Assembly (NCBI GenBank): GCA_012064385.1
Contig: QRDG01001346.1
Span: 1-64,000, forward strand
Direction: 5' to 3'
Origin: Puccinellia tenuiflora
Taxonomy: Eukaryota > Streptophyta > Magnoliopsida > Poales > Poaceae
Length of the DNA: 64,000 nucleotides
Shown here: in pieces, positions 10,831 through 26,641 of the stretch
Position numbering within the stretch: the stretch's first letter is position 1
How the letters are laid out: every line of letters starts with the position of its first letter
Made by a program: the position numbers and the translations under genes
Notes under the pieces: generated by a model
What the model saw: only the letters and a program-made list of their open reading frames with translations
Told to the model about the DNA's origin: nothing
The model's database searches: none

Positions 10831-13052
10831 TGAAAGTGCATGGTTTCCCCCATGTGTGGTTTTGGTAATTAATGGCAATCTCTATGGACTAATGTTTGTA
10901 TTAAGCTATATTTATAGGTGTGTCCATTTGAGTTGCTTGATCTCCATTTGTTGGAGTCAAGGCTCAGGGAAGAAAAGTATGTGTTGATCAAGGTTAAGTG
11001 CGTGTTGATCAACACTCAAGTCCAAGTGAAGATATGCCGAAGAGGTGCTTCTCCCATCTTGGTGTATGGGGGAGCACCATGTTAATCTTCACCAAGCGAA
11101 GCGCAATCGAGGAAGGTGGTGCGTCTTGAGGAGATGATGATCGTCATCATCGACCTCAAGTGGATTAATACGCCAGGCAAAGGTATGATCTTGATAGGGT
11201 TTCTATTTTACCGGTCTCATGTTGTTAGTGGAGAGACCGGGTTATAGGATAGATAACCGTACTATCAAGAGGGGCTCTCGACCGAATATCGTGATCGTAT
11301 CGTCATAGAGAGCACAAACCTTTGCATCCATACATTCATATTTATTGGTTATTATTTTTCTCTTATCGTGGTGTGGTCTTGGTGCTTGTCGTGCTTGTCA
11401 TGACAAGGCTAAGTTCACCGAAAACGGTTTTCATATGCGTCTCCTATTGCGTTTTCGGTATTGGAGATTTTGCCGGTTCATCCGTGTGGAAGATTTCTAT
11501 CTTCCATTTCTTTGCAAAATCTCCATTCCTTTTTTTCCATTTCCAAGGGTAGCATTTGTCGTCCTCTTTCCAACAAAATTGGTTTCACGCAATTTGGACT
11601 TCATTTGCAATAGTTATGGTTTTCCGATTTGCAATTGAGAGGTTTTAACTTTCCCCATTTATTTTTATAATTATGCTTGGACTATGATGTTTCTCTGCAT
11701 ATTCTTGTTGTGCTCATTGTGACGAGTCCAATGAGTCCAAGATTATCGAAAACGGAGTTCGTGGGCGAAAGTTATTGCATTTCTATTTCAGAAAGTTTCT
11801 AGACATATATTTAAAAAGGAAAAAAAAAACACAGACATGCCGGCCAGGCCGGGACCGAGGCCGGCCCTAGGCGGTTCGGGAGCTCGCCCGGCCCACCCGC
11901 GTGCGCGGCCGGCCCAGGCTGGGGCGGGCAGGCCGGCTGGTTCGGGCGCTTGGCCGGCCCACTCGCATGCGCAGCCAGCCCAGGCCGGGGTGGGCAGGCC
12001 GGCCTCCCTGCGCCTCGCTGCTTCGTTCGCTGCTGCCGATGATGCTCAGCCGGCCTGGCCGGGCTGTCGGGCTGAGGCATTTTTTGCCCCAACGGCCACT
12101 TTTTGTGGCCCCCTATAAAAAGGGGTTCTTCCCCAATTTTTCTGGCTAGCTCTTTTTCTCTCTCCTCCATTGTTGCAATCTTTGAGAGCTCGATTCCTCC
12201 ACTTCCCTCTGATGATTCTTGCCCAAATTTAGGTAAACAAGAGAGGAGATCTAGATCCACTACTCCACCAAATAAAATCTCCTCTAAGTGAGGGGAACTC
12301 GTTGGATCTAGATTTTGGAGTTCTTGGTGTTTATCCTTTGTTCTTCCTCCTAAATCCCTCCATAGCATTAGTTGCTTTGGTTGGATTTGGGGAGAAGGAT
12401 TTGACCACTTGGTGTGTTCTTGCCTTTTGCATTAGGTGCATCGGGTTGTGCTCCCCACGGTGATTCGTGGGATTGAAGGTTGAGAGCTTGTTACTCTTGG
12501 GTCATTGGACCCTAGACGGTGTTTGTGGTGATTCTTGGGAACCCTCCAATTCGGTTGTGGATGCGTGCCCCAAGCTTAGTGGTGTAAAGGCTCCAGATTC
12601 CGCCTAGAAGGATTCTGATAGTGGAAGGTGAACCAAACCCTTGGGTGCGGTTCATCGGAGAATAGGGTGAGGCCTTTGTGGCATCTTGAGTAGGCCTCTT
12701 GTGGCGAGCTCACACCCCTCCAACGAGACGTACTCCCTTAAAAAGGAGGAGCTCAGGAATACATCCTCGTCTCTGTGTGCCTCGGTTATTTCTATACCCG
12801 AGCTCTTGACTTATGCAATTTACATGTGAGAGCCTTCGTGCTTGAAGTTTATATCTTGCTATCGCCTTGTTGTTTGCCTTGCTTAACATAAGTTGTTGGT
12901 GCACATAGGTAAACCTAGTATTTTAGGTTGTTGGCTTGTTATTTAAACAGATAGTTTTATTCCGCAATTATCAAGCCCTTAAATAGAAAAGGTGTTAATC
13001 GCCTATTCACCCCCCCCCTCTAGGCGACATCTCGGCATAGTTTGTTCTTTCA
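10831..13052 (+). repeat. Element C 5' LTR
   Basis: The LTR runs from TGAAAGTGC to GTTCTTTCA. A very GC-rich block at 11836-12070 includes two 66-bp tandem units (11873-11938 and 11939-12004) just upstream of TATAAAA at 12114-12120. The 3' LTR has the same layout with a small additional GC-rich insertion. Confidence 0.92.
12114..12120 (+). promoter_or_regulatory. TATA box of element C LTR
   Basis: TATAAAA just downstream of the GC-rich tandem units, with the identical motif at 20021-20027 in the 3' LTR. Likely promoter of the element RNA. Confidence 0.7.
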
Positions 13053-13054
13053 AT

Positions 13055-13067
13055 TGGTATCAGAGCC
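13055..13067 (+). promoter_or_regulatory. Primer-binding site, tRNA-iMet type (element C)
   Basis: TGGTATCAGAGCC, 2 nt after the LTR end, identical to the Copia A primer site. Confidence 0.9.
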
Positions 13068-13106
13068 TCGTCTCTCTTGTTTGGCTTTACCGCCTAGAGA
13101 GTAAAG

Positions 13107-15366
13107 ATGTCGTTTAGAGGATTAGTGCATGATCACACTTTTATATTCAATGGCACAAATTTTAATGTTTGGAAAACTCATATGCTTAGTCACTTACGGG
13201 TCTTGGACCCCAATATTGAGCGTATCTTAGATATAGGTTTTTCTCCTCCAAAGGATTACGAAAGTACGACTTTAGAGGATGAGAAAAATTATATCTAGAT
13301 GCGCTAGCTTCTAATGAGTTTTGCAAATTTGTGAGTGTTGTAGTTTTTGAGTCAATCTTGCCTCTACGGAACGCTCATGAGATATGGACCAAGCTTCAAG
13401 ATAAATATGGAGTGTCCAACACTATTGAGGATAATTGCTCTCCCTCCACCTCCGGTCGTGACGAGCTCTCTACTTCCGTCTACTTCACCAAAATGTGGTA
13501 AGCCACAAACCAATGTGACGGTGAGTAGTGATAGGTTTTGCAACATTGATAGTGAGCTCATTATTGATGATCATTTATCTCTATCTTGTTGCAATGCTTC
13601 ATATTTGGACCTAAACACACATAGAACTATAAATGATTTACATGCTAGTGTTGATAGTCCTTGCATATCATCAAAAAATTGCTTGGATAAATCTCTTTAT
13701 GATATGCTTGCTTTATCTTGTTGCCATGATAAAAATGATTGTGTTCCCACTAACTATTGCATGAATAATAATGTAGAGGAAACCCAATTTCCTATGCAAC
13801 AAGATGTGAACTTGAGTAGTTCAAAAATTAATTGTTCCTCGTCTTCCACCTCTCATTGCCTTATGGCTAAATCTTCTTCTAGCAATGGTAATGATAATGA
13901 TAATAATGATGAAAAAGATGATGAGGAAAATAATGATGCTCTCCTTCATTATAAAGGTTTAATGATTCTTAAGTCTCTTCAAAGAATAAAATTGCTTGTG
14001 ATAACCTCTATGAAATCATGAGCACCCTTGTTGAGCGCGGGGAAACTATTGAGGATTTGGAAGCAAGCCTTGAAGAAAAGGGTAAGATTGAAAGAGATGA
14101 TGCTATGGAGAAAGCATCGTTAGAAGATGCTCTTGAGGAAGAGCAAGAGACTCGGACTTCTCTTGAGGAGAAATTAGAATCTATTGAGGAGTCTCATAAT
14201 GAAATAATTGCTAAAATCATTAAAGAACATGACCATGCTCATGCTAAATATAAAGTCACGGAAAAGGAAAATGCTAGATTAAATGAAGAGCTTGCCAATT
14301 GTTCTTCTTCAATTCCTAATGTAAATGATGCTTGTGCTACTAACTCCACTTCTTGTGAAGCATCTATTTTGAAGTAGAATGTTGAGCTAAGGGCTCAACT
14401 TGAGTTGCTAACTAGCAAGTATGGGATGTTGTAAGAAAATCATGAAAGCTATCTAGCTCTAATGATGATCTTCTAGCATCCTATGCTAGTCTAAAGTTAG
14501 CTCATGAGGCCATCACTACAAAGGTAACATCTTGTGAGCCTCATGTGGACAATGGCACAACTTTACCTAAAAATGCTATATTGCCATGTGCTAGTCCTAG
14601 TAGTTCATCCACTCGTAATGTTGGCACATCATGTGATGAATTGCTTTATTTGACTTGTTGCTCTAACAATGATGCATCTACCTCCTCTAGTTCTTGTGTT
14701 ATCACTAACCATGTAGAGAAAAGAGGAGAGCTCAAGGCCCAAGCCACTTCTATGAAGAAAGGCTTGGAAAAGCGTCATGAAGGGAAGCGTGCACTTGACA
14801 ACATGTTGAGTGTGCAACAATCCCCCAATGACAAGAGTGGACTTGGATTCAACTCCAACAACAAGAACAAGTCCAAGGTTGAGAAGAAGAAGAAGGGCCA
14901 AGTCCAAATCAAGAATCCGACAAACATCATTTTCTTCAAGTGCAAGGTTGAAGGGCACCATGTTCGGGATTGCCCAATGAAGAAGAAGCCTCTTAGTGAG
15001 AAGCAACTAGGGAAGCGGCCTCTTGTTCAATCTCGTGCTCAACCACGAGTTGAACAAGGACCACCTCCTAAGAAGACTCAAGCCAATGCTCCTCAAGTTG
15101 AGGAGCCTATTAAGAAGAAGAGTCGGTGTTGCTACCTTTGCCGTGGCAAAGGTCATTTTTCTTCTTCATGCACTAATGGTACCTCATCCAACCCTATCAT
15201 AATTGATGATGTTTATTCACTTAGAAAGGATAGAGTAGGAAATGTGTTTGCCAAATTTATGGGAGCTCAAAGTGGTGTCAAGAAAAGCACCATTTGGGTT
15301 CCCAAGCCTATTGTGACTAACCTCTTAGGACCCAACTTGGTTGGGGACCAACAAGCTTCAACTTGA
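13107..15366 (+). pseudogene. gag: Element C gag (UBN2-like), broken
   Basis: ATG 13107 starts a frame with copia gag features (FIFNGTNFNVWKTHMLSHL). It stops at 13296, but a neighbouring frame continues with DALASNEF and then EIWTKLQDKYGVSNT, so a one-base slip near 13293 split the gene. Downstream come a Ser/Asn-rich region (about 13440-14000), a Glu-rich coiled-coil frame (14018-14377) and a basic frame (14545-15366). The last carries two zinc-knuckle-like motifs: CYLCRGKGHFSSSC is complete, while the first (FFKCKVEGHHVRDC) has Phe in place of the leading Cys. Gag would package element RNA. No protease or polymerase follows. Confidence 0.75.
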
Positions 15367-18300
15367 TCAATAGGTGTTAGTGGAGGACATTGGTGACTTG
15401 GCTATTTTTGAAGAATTAAGGGATCTTCATGGTTTTATTTCCCAATCCAAGTCAATTGGAGGATCACATATCTATCTCATATCCAATGCTTCCTCCTTGC
15501 GGTAACATGTATTTAATTCATATATACATTGAAAGTTGCTTGCTCCCTTGCATGTGTTAGTTTTGTTCCTAGCATGTGCTTGTATATGATATGCTACTTT
15601 CTTACTTGTCTTGTTATTCAAGGTTGTGTATGATAGTTGTGTATCATGTATGTGTAACTTTGTGTTGAGCTATTTGGATCTTGTGTTGATTTCAACTGGC
15701 TCTTTTGAGATATTAATGGACTATCCCATTTTGAGGGAGTGATGTGCTTTGTGCATTTCACAAACCCAAAAATGTGTGTACATGAGGCACACCACCTAGT
15801 ATTGATATTTCAATATTATCTAGTTACTATGTGGTATGTCATAATCATGAGAAATTCAAATTCTATAATGTCCATTAATTTCTCTAGTTGGTTTTCATTT
15901 GCCTCTTCTTTAAAAATAAAATGAATTATCACATTATGGGGGAGTAATAAGCTATGTGCATATTACAATCCCATAAAAATGTGAACATTTGAGGTTTGCC
16001 ACTTAGATTTGATATTGTAAATTATCTTATTCCTATGTGGCATGTTTGCTCGAACAAGTTCCATTTTTCCTTTGGTTATCCTTTGGCTCTTGTTTGTGTA
16101 AGTTTGCTTGGAGTGGTTTTTCTCTAATATGCATTTCCATATATTATTTGAGAAACCATTTGTTTCATTTTATTCTAACCATGGCTTTGCCGGTTGGTTC
16201 GAATAGTTGAAACTACCAACAAACCTTTTTCAAAAAATGGCGTTTATTTCTTATCTTTTGCCATATGCTTATTTGTTGTGAAGTTGGTCTTGAACATCAT
16301 TCCTATATACCACCGAGAAATATCTCTATATACTCCTTGTCCATGACAAGTGATACTAGTAATTGTGGTGGATTTTGTAGACCATCTTCACCTTGGCTCT
16401 TGCGTTGTTTGACTCCCATTGTCTTCCTTGCCTTTTGGATGGATCCTATTTTCAATTGGTAGTGTTTAGTGTTGTAAATAAAATATGGAGAGTAATGATC
16501 CCTTGTGCATGCATTTTGTATTCAAATGCAAATATCAAAGATAATACATGAATCTTGGGGGAGCATTCCTTTTTTTATTTAGAACACTATCCTATCTATC
16601 AATATTTGATCCTTTCAATTGGCATTTGATTCTTTATCTTATGTTTTGGTACCTTCAATTGATATTTATTGTGGGAGTTTTGATACCTTATTGCTTTATC
16701 TTACTTTACTTGATTCCGGTCAAGTATTATCCTTTTCTTGGTATCTTTTCTCCTAGTGGTATCTTATTTTCAGTTGGTGTCTTATCGATCATTTGTTGTT
16801 TTGATTCAATTCCTTTTGATATCACACTTCATGTGTTGATGTGTTTTGGAATCAATCATTTGTTGATTTGATTTTTCCTCAATCATGTGTTGATTTGGAT
16901 TTTGATATAATTTGGACAACCTTTTTGTGTCACACTTTGGTGTGCTCCCTTCTTGGTTTACTTGGTGTTTTCGTCCAAGTTATGTCTCGTTCGGTTCTAG
17001 AAAGCCTTTGCATGCTCGGTTACTAATTTATATTATTTTAGCATGCTTATCTTTCTTGATCCAATATATAGGGTATACTCCATCGAATCCTAAATCGGCT
17101 AAGATGTGCATGAAATTCAATTTCATATCTATATGCACATATTTATGTGGAGTATGTCCTATATATTGTAGTTTATCTAACTACTATGGGACCCAATGAG
17201 TTTGGGAACCATTTTGTACTCTAATTTTGTTTTAGGTACAATGGAGATGCATTGGATGCTTGCCTCATTCATAAGGAAGGTGTTCTCACCGTGTGATTGT
17301 CGGAGTCAAGCTTTGATGACAAACCAACTCTCATCATCTTCATCGTCAATGCATCTCGGTAACAAGTATCTATCCCATGCATACTTTTCTAGTATTCAAC
17401 CTTGTGTAGGTTGCCTCTTGGCATGAAATCCTTTATGTGCAATTGTTGTGGTTTTGGCTTATTTTCTTCACTTGGTATATCTTTGTGATATTTATGATGA
17501 ATTTGCAAAAACCTTTTCTTCAATTGATATTATTTGTTTGTGATACTTGTTGCCTATCTCAAAGCATCTTCACTATCTCTTGTTCCCTTAGTGATATGTG
17601 TGATGCATTTGATATATTTGAAGTTCATTTATATACAATGAGATAAATTTGAGCTATGTGCTATGCTTTTAAGCAATAATCTCTTTTGTATATTCATGAC
17701 TTCCCTTTTGGATACCATGGTCTCTCCTTTTTCGACCATTTCATATGTGCAAGTTTCTTTGTGGATGTATATCATCAACGATTTGTCTACTTAGAAACCT
17801 ATACATATGAGAGAGGTCACCTTTTAGTTGGTATCCTATTTCTTTTGAGCTACCTTGTTTTTATCTATAGTTCTTTGGTGGCTCCAAATTTGTATCATGA
17901 GTGCTTGTCTTATTTTTATTGGTATCTTTGCACACTCATGTATTTGTTGAGGATCTTCTACTTCATGCTTACCATGGTGAGCATGTTGAATTTTATTGGC
18001 TAAATGATCTCACTAGCTTTGGCATTTTCAATTGGTTTTAGTTTCCAATTGGTATCCCTAAACTTGTGAACATATTACTTTAAAAGATCTCCCTTTATCT
18101 CGGTTGGGCCTACCTTATGTTGAATCTTTGAAAATTGGTATCTTCTTATGGCTCAACCATATCTTTGGTGCAAGTGCTATGATTTGCTTTTGCTTTATGC
18201 ACTCTTGCACTCTTGCGTGTTCTAGATGAGTTTGGGGGAGCGAGGATTCCATATTTGTGCACTCCTCAATAGTGCATGCACATTGGGGAGCTTCTCCATT

Positions 18301-18692
18301 TTTATTTAGATCTCTCGCTTTGGATCTTTTTGATTGCTTTTCTCCTTTGTGGAGATGTTTAGAATGATTTCATCCTTTTGCAATCTTTGGATCCTCAATA
18401 TAGTTTGATTTCCTCTAATTTTTCGTCAATGGATATGTGCATTTGATTTCACTCATATTTTGAGAAATGCACACTTTATAGAGGAACTCATATTATATTG
18501 GCTCTCTAAATTTTTCTTCCCATTTCGGCAATCGATGCCAATGGGGGAGAAGTTTAGAGGGTTTAAGGGAATTTTGGTCTTATACTTTTGTTGCATTTGC
18601 CATTAATGCGCTTGCATCCTTGCTTGTTTGTCTTGCAAGGTTGCTTTATTCTTTATATAAATCCTCTTATAAGGGATTGTCATCAATTACCA
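15367..18692. other. Element C non-coding internal region
   Basis: About 3.3 kb of T-rich sequence with recurring short words (TTGGTATC, CAATTGG) and no domain in any frame. It occupies the place of pol in an autonomous copia element and ends at the purine tract before the 3' LTR. Confidence 0.7.
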
Positions 18693-18705
18693 AAATGGGG
18701 GAGAT

Positions 18706-20959
18706 TGGAAGTGCATGGTTGCCCCCATGTGTGGTTTTGGTAATTAATGACAATCTCTATGGACTAATGTTTGTATTAAGCTATATTTATAGGTGTGTCC
18801 ATTTGAGTTGCTTGATCTCCATTTGTTGGAGTCAAGGCTAAGGGAAGAAAAGTATGTGTTGATCAAGGTTAAGTGCGTGTTGATCAACACTCAAGTCCAA
18901 GTGAAGATATGCCGAAGAGGTGCTTCTCCCATCTTGGTGTATGGGGGAGCACAATGTGAATCTTCACCAAGCGAAGCGCAATCGAGGAAGGTGGTGCGTC
19001 TTGAGGAGATGAAGATCGTCTTCATCGACCTCAAGTGGATTAATGCGCAAGGCAAAGGTATGATCTTGATAGGGTTTCTATTTTACCGGTCTCATGTTGT
19101 TAGTGGAGAGACCGGGTTATAGGATAGATAACCGTACTATCAAGAGGGGCTCTCGACCGAATATCGTGATCGTATCGTCATAGAGAGCACAAACCTTTGC
19201 ATCCATGCATTCATCTTTATTGGTTCTTATTTGTCTCTTATCGTGGTGTGGTCTTGGTGCTTGTCGTGCTTGTCATGACAAGGCTAAGTTCACCGAAAAC
19301 GGTTTTCATATGCGTCTCCTATTGCGTTTTCGGTATTGGAGATTTTGCCGGTTCATCCATATGGAAGATTTCTCTCTTCCATTTCTTTGCAAAATCTCCA
19401 TTGCTTGTTTGCCATTTCCAAGGGTAGCATTTGTCGTCCTCTTTCCAACAAAATTGGTTTCACGCAATTTGGACTTCATTTGCAATAGTTATGGTTTTCC
19501 GATTTGCAATTGAGAGGTTTTAACTTTTCCCATTTATTTTTATAATATATTCTTGGACTATGATGTTTCTTTGCATATTCTTGTTGTGCTCGTTGTGACG
19601 AGTCCAACGAGTCCAAGATTATCGAAAACGGAGTTCATGGGTGAAATTTATTGCATTTCTATTTCGGAAAGTTTTCTAGACATATATTTAAAAAGGAAAA
19701 AGAAAAAAAACAGACATGCCGGCCAGGCCGCGGCCGAGGCCGGCCCCAGGCCGGCTGGTCGGGAGCTCGCCCGGCCCACCCGCATGCACGGCCGGCCCAG
19801 GCCGGGGTGGGCAGGCCGGCTGGTTCGGGCGCTTGGCCGGCCCACCCGCATGCGCAGCCGGCCCAGGCTGGGGGCGGGCAGGCCGGCCTCCCTGCGCCTC
19901 GCTGCTTCGCTCGCCGCTGCCGATGATGCTGAGCCGGCCTGGCCGGGGTGCTGGCCGGCCCCAGGCCAGGCTGTCGGGCTGAGGCATTTTTTGCCCCAAC
20001 GGCCACTTTTTGTGGCCCCCTATAAAAAGGGGTTCTTCACAATTTTTCTGGCTAGCTCTTTTTCTCTCTCTCCTCCATTGTTGCAATCTTTGAGAGCTTG
20101 ATTCCTCCACTTCCCTCCGATGATTCGTGCCCAAATTAAGGGAAACAAGAGAGGAGATCTAGATCCACTACTCCACCAAACAAAATCTCCTCTAAGTGAG
20201 GGGAACTCGTTGGATCTAGATTTTGGAGTTCTTGGTGTTTCTCCTTTGTTCTTCCTCCTAAATCCCTCCATAGCATTATTTTCTTTGGTTGGATTTTGGG
20301 GAGAAGGATTTGACCACTTGGTGTGTTCTTGCCTTTTGCATTAGGTGCATCGGGTTGTGCTCCCCACGGTGATTCGTGGGATTGAAGGTTGGGAGCTTGT
20401 TACTCTTGGGTCATTGGACCCTAGACGGTGTTGTGGTGATTCTTGGGAACCTCAATTCGGTTGTGGATGCGTGCCCCAAGGTTAGTGGTGTAAAGGCTCC
20501 GGATTCCGCCTAGAAGGATTCCGATAGTGGAAGGTGAACCAAACCCTTGGGTGCGGTTCATCGGAGAATAGGGTGAGGCCTTTGTGGCATCTTGAGTAGG
20601 CCTCTTGTGGCGAGCTCACACCCCTCCAACGAGACGTACTCCCTTAACAAGGAGGAACTTGGGAATACTTCCTCATCTCCGCGTGCCTCGGTTATTTCTA
20701 TACCCGAGCTCTTTACTTATGCAATTTACATTGTGATAGCCTTCGTGCTTGAAGTTTATATCTTGCTATCGCCTTGTTGCTTGCCTTGCTTAGCATAAGT
20801 TGTTGGTGCACATAGGTAAACCTAGTATTTTAAGTTGTTGGCTTGTTAATTTAAACACATAGTTTTATTCCGCAATTATCAAGCCCTTAAATAGAAAAAG
20901 TGTTAATCGCCTATTCACCCCCCCCTCTAGGCGACATCTCGGCATAGTTTGTTCTTTCA
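18706..20959 (+). repeat. Element C 3' LTR
   Basis: A 2,254-bp copy of 10831-13052, starting TGGAAGTGC (one change from TGAAAGTGC) and ending TTCTTTCA. It shows high identity by eye with small indels, including an added GC-rich segment near 19945-19970. Confidence 0.92.
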
Positions 20960-20964
20960 GGGGG

Positions 20965-21973
20965 ATCGACCGCCGGAGCCATCTCCATCGACACCGCTGC
21001 TTCTCGCGATGAGGAGGGAGTAGTCCCTCACCGGGGCTGAGGCTTATACAAGTAGCTATGTGGTTATCTCTCTCTCCCATGATGTGATCTTCGTTGTGAT
21101 CATGAGCTTTGTTAGTATAGTTGAATACATGATGTTTCCCTATGTGTAATGGATATGATTTTGCTCAAGTGATGTTATTTAGTACAATTTCCGGAGTCAC
21201 TGTTGTGATCACGGTATCTCGGTGACAGTGTGGGTGCCGTGTGTGACTCTATGGATAATAGATTGGAAGGATCTTCATCATGAGTTTGTTCTTTATTATT
21301 GTTGTATTGAATAGATCATGAGGTTTCTTGATGCTTGTGTTATTGAAGAAAGAGACTATTCAAGAAATATGTTGTGGTGTTTGTTAGTACTATCTTTGGA
21401 TGCAGATAGTGACAGCATGAAGTGTCCATAGATGTGGAATACGAACTTTAAGGTGTGCTTTTCGTAGCCCTACGTAATTCTCATCCTATTTGATCCACGA
21501 AAGAATGATCTCCGAGTAACGTCTACCATGCATGTGTTTTTGTGGAACTATTATGTGTTTAATTATGTTAATGATGTTGAGAGTAGTCACTAGTGAAAGT
21601 ATGAAGCCTAGGCCTTGTTTCCAAGCATTGATACACCGTTTTTAGTCACTTTTGTCACTTGTTTGCTTGCTGCCATTTTTATTACAGAATTACAAAATCA
21701 CCTTTTACCATCCATATCACTTGCATTTTACCATCTCTTCGCCGAACTAGTGCACCTATACAACTGACAATTGTATTAGGTGTGTTGGGGACACAAGAGA
21801 CTTTCTGTATCTTAATTGCATGGTTGCTTGAGAGGGATATCTTTGACCTCTACCTCCCGTGGATTCGGTAAACCTTGGGTTACTCACTTAAGGGAAATTT
21901 GCCGCTGTCCTACAAACCTCTGCGCTTGGAGGCCCAACAAGTCTACAAGAATAGAAATGCGTAGTAGACATTA
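20965..21973 (+). repeat. Gypsy B 3' LTR, right part
   Basis: A continuation of the LTR split by element C, colinear with about 3926-4934. It ends GACATTA, a C-to-T change at the otherwise conserved terminal CA, followed by TSD GTGGT at 21974-21978. Confidence 0.92.
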
Positions 21974-26094
<4,121 letters not shown>

Positions 26095-26190
26095 CCCAAG
26101 AGGCTAGTTGGCGCCGAAAGTGTTTTGTTTGATGTTTCAGGGTGAAGGATTGTTGATGCTACCAGATGGAATTTGTCTCAAGGTGGAGTG

Positions 26191-26636
26191 TGTATTTTTA
26201 TGGTGATCAAAATCCGGTTTTATAAGTGAGAAGGCTAACGACGGAGGGAAGCGAGGCCCGTCGCCGGTAGGATTGGGCCGAAGCGAAGCGGAGGCGTTTA
26301 GCCCACCGCGATGGCCCGAGACAGGAGGTTTGACGGGGGTGCGGGGGTGCTGCCCCCGCGGTACGGTACGAGTTGTAACCGACCTGGACACCGATTGTTA
26401 CCGACCTAGATTAGGTCAGGACCACTATAAATACGTCTTATAAGCCGCTGCCGGAGATATGCAACACATTGTAAATTCCGGCGCGTTTGTAACCTCACCC
26501 AAAATAGTGAAGTATTGTTGGCTGGCGCCCGTGGTTTTTCTCTTCCTTGTTGGAAGGGTTTTCCACGTTAAAATATCGTGTCCCCGTTGGTTTGATCTTG
26601 CTTAATTTCATCATTGTTTTGCTATCGCTTGTAACA
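26191..26636 (+). repeat. Copia A 3' LTR
   Basis: A 446-bp LTR starting TGTATTTT and ending TAACA, followed by TSD CATGG. It retains the segment missing from the 5' LTR. TATAAATA lies at 26426-26433. The purine tract AAGGTGGAG lies just upstream at 26180-26188. Confidence 0.92.
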
Positions 26637-26641
26637 CATGG

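Larger units (their letters stand above)
10831..20959 (+). mobile_element. Element C: large gag-only LTR retrotransposon (copia-type features)
   Basis: LTRs at 10831-13052 (2,222 bp) and 18706-20959 (2,254 bp) and a 5-bp TSD GGGGG (10826-10830 and 20960-20964). A tRNA-iMet primer site follows the 5' LTR and a purine tract (AAAATGGGGGAGA, 18693-18705) precedes the 3' LTR. The 5.65-kb interior encodes only a broken UBN2-type gag with zinc knuckles; 3.3 kb before the 3' LTR is non-coding. Long LTRs with no pol fit a large retrotransposon derivative moved in trans. It lies inside the 3' LTR of Gypsy B, so it is younger than B. Confidence 0.9.
3426..21973 (+). mobile_element. Gypsy B: gag-only Athila-like LTR element, interrupted by element C
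   Basis: The ends are TGATAC and, originally, CA; the 3' end now reads TTA where the 5' LTR has TCA. The 5-bp TSD is GTGGT (3421-3425 and 21974-21978). The 5' LTR is 3426-4934. The 3' LTR begins at 10329, is split at 10830 by element C and resumes at 20965-21973. The primer site is complementary to tRNA-Asp, as in Athila-type elements. Without C the element is about 8.4 kb. Only a gag-like region is coded; no protease, RT or integrase was found, so it would depend on an autonomous partner. The LTR start resembles abundant Triticeae gypsy families; no family name is claimed. Confidence 0.9.

Noticed and set aside
11811..12368. GC-rich open frames in element C LTRs (also 19553-20134)
   Set aside because: Pro/Ala/Gly-rich frames inside the LTR, disrupted differently in the two LTR copies.
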